DNA from: Apium graveolens
Taxonomy: Eukaryota; Streptophyta; Magnoliopsida; Apiales; Apiaceae
DNA: 64,000 bases
Assembly: GCF_009905375.1 (NCBI RefSeq)
Contig: NC_133657.1
Location: 65,536,219 to 65,600,218, forward strand
Direction of reading: 5' to 3'
Shown: piece by piece, positions 58,353 through 64,000 of the stretch
How the letters are laid out: every line of letters begins with the position of its first letter
Position numbering within the stretch: the stretch's first letter is position 1
The notes under the pieces: generated by a model
What the model saw: only the letters and a program-made list of their open reading frames with translations
What the model was told of the DNA's origin: nothing
The model's database searches: none
Made by a program: the position numbers and the translations under genes

Positions 58353-59987
58353 AACATTTTATGATGCTCCCCTTGAAATTATGCTCTCTGAGTTGGATCC
58401 TTCAGAATATGAGTTTCCAGAATTATCAGAACTTGGCCCATTAGAACTTGACGAATCAGAACTTGAAGAGCCTGTTGTAGATTCTGATGCTTCTTGAGAT
58501 ATGGTTGGATCTTCAGTATGCTCTCCCTGCACAAGTGCATCTTCCTTTGGCATAGTCACCACGGTTTTAATGACATCAGAGTTTAATCCATCAGAGTTTG
58601 CAGTATCAGGATTTAGATTGTCAGGATTTACAGGATCAGAATTTAAAACTTCATTTTTGAATCTCAGCTGATCATGATCATTGAAATCTTCAAGTCCAGT
58701 AATCTTCTTATCATCAAAAGAGACATTGATAGATTCTATGACAACCCTTGTTCTTATATTGTAGACTCTGAAAGCTTTTATGGAAAGTGGATATCCAACA
58801 AAAATTCCTTCATCAGCTTTTAGATCAAATTTGGATAGCTGTTCATGATGAGTCTTAAGAACAAAACACTTGCATCCAAATACATGAAAATACTTCAGAT
58901 TTGGCTTCTTTTTCTTCACGATCTCATATGGTGTCTTTCCATGCTTGTTAATGAGTGTAGCATTCTAAGTAAAACAAGCAGTCTGCACAGCTTCAGCCCA
59001 AAAGTAGGTTGGCTACTTTGCTTCATCAAGCATAGTTCGTGCAGCTTCAATAAGAGTTCTATTCTTTCTTTCAACAACTCCATTTTGCTGTGGAGTTCCA
59101 GGAGCAGAAAATTCCTGCTTTATTCCATGGTTTTTGCAGAACTCTTCCATAATCAAATTCTTGAACTCAGTGCCATTATCACTTCTTTTGATCTTCACAG
59201 AATCTTTGACCAATTTATCTAGTTGCTTGACATGATCAATCAAGATAGATGCAGTTTTACTTTTTGTGTGCAAGAACAACACCCATGTTTATCTGGTGAA
59301 CTCATCCACTATGACCACAACATATTTCTTCTTTGCAATAGACATGACATTCACTGGACCAAATAGATCAACATGTAGTAGGTGATAAGGCTCAAGAATT
59401 GATGATTCAGTCTTGCTCTTGAATGAAGATTTTTTTTTTTTTGCCTTCTGACATGAATCATAAAGGCCATCAGGAGCAAAAACTGATTTTGGCAGTCCTC
59501 TCACAAGATCTTTCTTGACTAGTTTATTTATATTGTTAAAATTTAAATGAGAGAGTTTCTTGTGCCAATCCCAGCTTTCTTCAATTGATGATCTACTTAA
59601 CAGACAGATTATAGAACCATCAGTACTTTTTGAAAGCTTGGCTTCATAAATGTTACCATGCCTGTATCCTTTCAAAATAACTTTTCCTTTAGATTTGCTT
59701 ACAACTTCACAGTGTTCTTCAAAGAAATCCACATGATAACCTCTATCACAGATTTGACTAACACTCAGCAGATTGTGTTTAAGTCCTGAGAACAGAGCTA
59801 CTTTTTCAATGATGACATTCCCAAGATTGATATTTCCATATCCCAGAGTTTTTCCAATGTTGCCATCTCCATAAGAAACACCTGGGCCAGCTTTCTCTAC
59901 AAAGTCTGATAGCAGGGCTTTATTTCCAGTCATATGTCCTGAGCATCCACTGTCCAGAACTAGGATGTTTTTCCTGTTGCCCTGCAA
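58353..59987 (-). pseudogene. Copia protease and integrase of element C
   Basis: The protease motif LDSGCSGHMTG (~59960) is followed in the same frame by SGLKHNLLSVSQICDRGYHV, the pre-integrase zinc region (DWHKKLSHLNF, DSCQKAKKKKS, one Cys replaced by Tyr) and the integrase core: Asp in HVDLFGPVN (~59370), a stop after VDEFTR (~59291), Asp in KRSDNGTEF (~59180), Glu in NGVVERKNRTL (~59080). Stops near 59013 and 58964 follow. The C-terminal part (YFHVFGCKCFVLKTHHEQ, GIFVGYPLS) leads to a Ser/Asn/Asp-rich hinge encoded by TTCTGAT-like units and a stop at ~58360. All three catalytic acids are still encoded, but the chain is broken. Confidence 0.9.
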
Positions 59988-59999
59988 TCACAAAGACCA

Positions 60000-62098
60000 C
60001 TAATGATTAGTTTTAACCTTTGGCCTTTTTAAGTTTGTTAACATTTGCAGCGGATTTAACATCAGAGTTTATGTTAACAGTTTCCTAATCAGAATTTGCA
60101 ATATCAGACTTTGCATCAAAACTTACACCAGAAGGAATAATGCTAGCTTTCTTTACAGAAGGTTTTATTTGATAATAATCATAGTACAAACTATGATATT
60201 CCTTACAAGTATAAATGGAATGCCATAAACTACCACAATGAAAACAAGGATTTTATGGCTTATATCTAACAGACTGACTCTTAACTCCTGACTTTGAAGG
60301 TAAGGAGTTTATGTTCTTATTCTTTCTGCAAAAAGAAGCCAGATGGTTAGAGTTTCCACAGTTATCACATATTTTTCTAGGAGCATTAGGAACAGGCTTA
60401 TAATTGTTACTTTTGTTCAAACCTTCCTTTCCATTCCTATTTTTCCTAGGTGGCTTTATCTTGTTTACATTCTTAACATCTTTCAGCTTATGTTTAAGCT
60501 GCTTCTTAGTCATTAAGCCTATGTTAACTTCAGTTGGCTTATCCTGTTTAGGTTTGTCAGAAGTTACTTTATCCTTAACTTCTGATTTCTCAATATCCGA
60601 CTTTGCAGTTACAAACTTAATAGGATTTACCTTTGGTTTTTGTTTAACAACTATAGGCTCAGTTTCTACAGTTCCCTTACTGTTCTTATCATCTCCATAA
60701 CCTAAGCCCTCTTTTTATAAGCAAGATTTTCAGAAGTTAATCTTTCACATGTTAAAGTTTGATCTTTATAACTAATGAACATGGTTTTAAGATATCTTCT
60801 CAACTCAGTAATATCATCAGTATGAATGGCATAAGTAGTTTGAGGTACCTTTAAGTCAGCAGTATCAGAACTGCTATCAGCATTTACCATCAAGATATAG
60901 TTTTCCTCATCCTCAGAATCTGAAGCATCTGACCAACTTTTCTTCTTTATGACAAGAGCCTTGCCTTTGTCACTCTTCCCTTTTTTGTAATCAGGAGATA
61001 TGTGGCCTTTCTCACCACAGTTGTAACATTTAACATTTGAGTAATCTCCTCTGTCAGACTTTCCTCCTTTGCCTTCAGATTTTCTGAAACCTTTCTTATC
61101 AGAACTTGCACCTTTCCTGGAAAACTTCTTTCCTCTCCTGAATTTCCTGTATGCAATCTTTGTGATTCCTTTCACAATAAGAGCACACAGCTTCATCATC
61201 TCTTCATCAGGGTCTATCTCAGGTGTACTTTCAGTTTCTGAGTCATCATCACTATCAGAACTTGATGATTCAGTATCAGACTTTGTGATGAGAGCCTTTC
61301 CCTTGCCTTTCTTTGTGGCAGCAACTTTGGGACTTTCCTCCTCAGCCACAAAAGCAATTGTCCTTGACTTTCTTCTCCTCTTGCTTCTTTGTTCCATCTC
61401 AAGTTCATGAGTCTTGAGCATCCCATAAATTTCATCAAGAGCTGTTTCATCAAGATTATAGTTGTCTCTTATTATTGTGGCCTTCAAATCCCATCTTTCA
61501 GGAAGAGCTAACAGGAATTTAAGATTTGAATCTTCAATATCATACTCTTTGTCAATTAGTGACAAATCATTCAAGAGTTTGACAAATCTGTCATATAAAT
61601 CAGTTAATGACTCATCAAGCTTTGAGTCAAAGTGCTCATACTCTTGAGTGTGAGTATAGTCTTCATGTTCTTCTTGATTGAATCAGTTCCTTGACACCTT
61701 GTTTCCAAAGCATCCCATATCTCTTTTGCAGTCTTACATTGAACCCTATTTGACATAACATTATTAATGGCACTATACAGCAAGTGTCTTACCTTTGCAT
61801 CCTTCACAATCGATGAGATATCTTCAGCAGTGTAATCATTTTTCTCCTTTGGTACAGACTTTGCTGGTTGACCGACAACTTCCACAGAGAGTTTGGTTGG
61901 CATATGTGGTCCTTCATTAATCCTGTCGAGATATTCTGGATCTGTAGCTTCCAGAAACATAGCCATCTTCACTTTCCATATGGAATACTCAGAAGGTTTC
62001 AACATGGGAACTCTTATAGTCTCATATCTACTATGGGTTATGGTTTTTGGAGGTTCTTCAGTTTTGGTGGGCTTGGTTGGAGTTTCTTCTTCAGACAT
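60000..62098 (-). pseudogene. gag: gag of element C, broken
   Basis: ATG 62098 opens MSEEETPTKPTKTEEPPK. The copia gag block (YSIWKVKMAMFLEATDPEYL, TAKEIWDALETRCQGTD) runs to a frameshift near 61650, then resumes (DLSLIDKEYDIEDSNLKFLL, EIYGMLKTHELEMEQRSK). Knuckle 1 reads CYNCGEKGHISPDY, with the last Cys changed to Tyr. A 202-base deletion relative to B at ~60710, between two AAAGAG copies, removes a coiled-coil stretch and shifts the frame. Knuckle 2 reads CDNCGNSNHLASFC. A 22-base loss precedes the TAG at 60000 shared with B. Confidence 0.9.
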
Positions 62099-62139
62099 GA
62101 TTGTTTTTGGATCTTAAACTGTTTGTGTATTAACATATT

Positions 62140-62151
62140 GCTCTGATACCA
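62140..62151 (-). other. Primer-binding site of element C
   Basis: TGGTATCAGAGC on the minus strand, two bases after the LTR end; complementary to initiator-Met tRNA. Confidence 0.9.
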
Positions 62152-62153
62152 CT

Positions 62154-62774
62154 TGTTAGGTCACACACACTGTAGAAGGGGGTTGAATACAGTGTTTAGC
62201 AAAATCAAATCGAATATAAGAACTCAAGTAACAAAAAACAAATTTTATTCAACACAATAAACTCTGTTACAATATGGAACTGTCCTCTCTCAGTGATGAA
62301 CAAATTATCACGAGAGCTGCTAGGGTTACAAAGAATAATAACTTCGATAATGATAGCACTTATAGTGTAAACCCTATGCTTGTGTTTATATACTACACAG
62401 TTTCAAGATAAATTCTAATTGATATGGAATATAATTCTGCTTCCTAAAATATATCAACTAGTTATCTTTTCTTCCAAGTATTCTACTCTTCATAGAATTC
62501 TTTCTCCATGCATAATTCTTTCTGTCTTAGTCTCGATCTTCTTTCCTTTCAATCAGCCGCCTTCCTTATCTGAAAGTCATCTTAAGTCCTGATATTATCT
62601 CCCGATAAATATCTTCTGATAACTTAAGTTCTGATAACTTAAGTTCTGATATCTTAATTTCTGTCTTCAGTATAAGTGCTGATTTCCAGTTAAGTATTGA
62701 TTTGTCCTGTTAGGTAAGATCTGAAAACTAAACACAAATCATATTACACATGACATTATGAAATATACCTAACA
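62154..62774 (-). repeat. 5' LTR of element C (621 bp)
   Basis: Mate of 51209-51829, same length. TATA-like box on the minus strand at 62385-62392. Ends ATATACCTAACA before the ATCTG duplication. Confidence 0.95.
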
Positions 62775-63256
<482 letters not shown>

Positions 63257-63805
63257 TTTTCCCCCCAACTTTTGGGAAACCGTATAAGATTTCGCAAAAG
63301 TTAAGTTCACTTGTTCCCTTTCAGGGTATCGTTTTGTGTAAAGTGTGGAGCGACCTACACATTTACAATAATTTGCCTTGTACATGACTTCAGGGTTATT
63401 TAAAAACTTTCCTATTATTTTCTTACCTTTTTCCTCTTTTTAGGAATTTTTTGGTATTTTTTAGGAATTTTCCCTTTATTTCAGAAATTTTCCAAATTTT
63501 CTGCAATTTTTCAAAAAACATTTTCTAAATTTCAGCCCTTTTTCGACCAGGATCCTAGTCGAAAATTCGACCTGGATCCTAGTCAAATTTTGGGCCAACC
63601 TTTTAATCCTGGTCGAAGGATTTTGACTAGGTTCCACGACCTGGATTTCGACCAAGATCCTAGTCGAACCTTCAACCTAGATTTTGGTCGAAATTTATGT
63701 CCTTGTTTGAATCCTGGTCGAAGGATTTCGACTAGGTTCCACGATCTGGATTTCGACTAGGTTCCACGATCTGGATTTCGACCAGGATCCTAGTCGAACC
63801 TTCGA
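63257..63805 (-). mobile_element. Element D, internal 3' region
   Basis: Contains the purine tract on the minus strand, then non-coding sequence. 63541-63805 is filled with TCGACC/GGTCGA and GGATCCTAGTCGAA units. No coding frame. It is truncated at 63805 by what appears to be another LTR. Confidence 0.5.
63541..63805. repeat. TCGACCAGGATCC repeat array
   Basis: Irregular direct and inverted copies of TTCGACCAGGATCCTAGTCG and shorter forms, several nearly palindromic around GGATCC. A perfect 25-base tandem duplication lies at 63726-63750 and 63751-63775. Confidence 0.85.
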
Positions 63806-64000
63806 TGTGATGACTGAGAATATTTCGACGTAATTAAGTCAATAAAGTATGTGTTATGTGATGTGATTATAATTATGTGACTAAGTGCTGATTAATTGTC
63901 TTTTCTCTATATTAGAATATAGGAGCATAGATAAAAACGTTCCAATTTAAAGAGTCAGCTTAGAAGTTAAGCTGTGGTGTCGGGCCGTCAGGTAGAACGG
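63806..64000 (+). repeat. Possible start of another gypsy-type LTR
   Basis: TGTGATGACTGAGAATATTT resembles the start of the G1 LTR (TGTAACGACCGAGAAAATTA) at 14 of the first 19 bases, with mostly transition differences. It marks an abrupt end of the D repeat array. The element runs off the window, so the identification is tentative. Confidence 0.35.

Larger units (their letters stand above)
51209..62774 (-). mobile_element. Copia element C (SIRE/Maximus-like), complete
   Basis: An 11.57-kb element on the minus strand with 621-bp LTRs at both ends, flanked by ATCTG (51204-51208 and 62775-62779). Order on the minus strand: LTR, primer site, gag, protease, integrase, RT, RNase H, spacer with TTCTGAT repeats, a small ORF, the C-terminal part of the extra ORF, purine tract, LTR. 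By eye the two LTRs differ at about 20 of 621 bases. It is the best guide in the window for the intact form of element B, though its own genes are broken. Confidence 0.95.

Overview
The window looks like repeat-rich nuclear DNA of a flowering plant, probably a eudicot with a large genome. It is almost entirely transposable elements, many nested in one another. I found no intact host gene, rRNA, tRNA or CRISPR array. The plant assignment rests on Ty1/copia elements with initiator-Met tRNA primer sites and a long extra ORF (SIRE/Maximus type), Ty3/gypsy chromoviruses with a C-terminal chromodomain (Tekay/Del type), and ends typical of plant hAT, Helitron and CACTA transposons. The species cannot be named from the sequence alone.

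Layout. (1) 1-5573: 3' part of copia element A (+): an extra ORF with ten nonsense codons, then a 1041-bp LTR. (2) 5574-43684: copia element B (+), split by two gypsy insertions. B has a partial 5' LTR, primer site, gag, protease, integrase, RT and half of RNase H; gypsy G1 (11160-24006, +, site duplication ACAGG) follows; then the rest of RNase H, a non-coding spacer and the start of the extra ORF; gypsy G2 (25882-39238, -, site duplication AGCCA); then the rest of the extra ORF and the 3' LTR (43139-43684). (3) 43685-51137: AT-rich sequence with small DNA transposons: a 736-bp non-autonomous hAT, a probable Helitron, one CACTA end, and a TIR element sitting in a (TA)n microsatellite. Several kilobases here remain unassigned. 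(4) 51138-63256: an LTR of element D, split by complete copia element C (51209-62774, -, LTRs of 621 bp, site duplication ATCTG). (5) 63257-64000: D internal sequence with TCGACC/GGATCC repeats, then what looks like the start of another gypsy-type LTR.

How the parts relate. A, B and C carry the standard copia set (gag with CCHC knuckles, aspartic protease, DDE integrase, RT with YVDD, RNase H) or its 3' end. In addition they carry a very long charged, coiled-coil ORF after pol. B and C have a TATA-like box upstream of that third region. In C the N-terminal half of the extra ORF is absent, and a separate 91-codon ORF lies in its place. All coding regions seen are broken by stops, frameshifts or deletions. 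Where stops can be judged they are mostly C-to-T changes at Gln or Arg codons, as expected from deamination of methylated cytosine.

The most interesting signals are family-specific short motifs scattered through LTR, spacer and coding DNA (CCGACGGAT in A; TTCTGAT in B and C), the shared extra ORF, the small ORF of C, and a splice-acceptor-like gag/pol junction preserved in both B and C.
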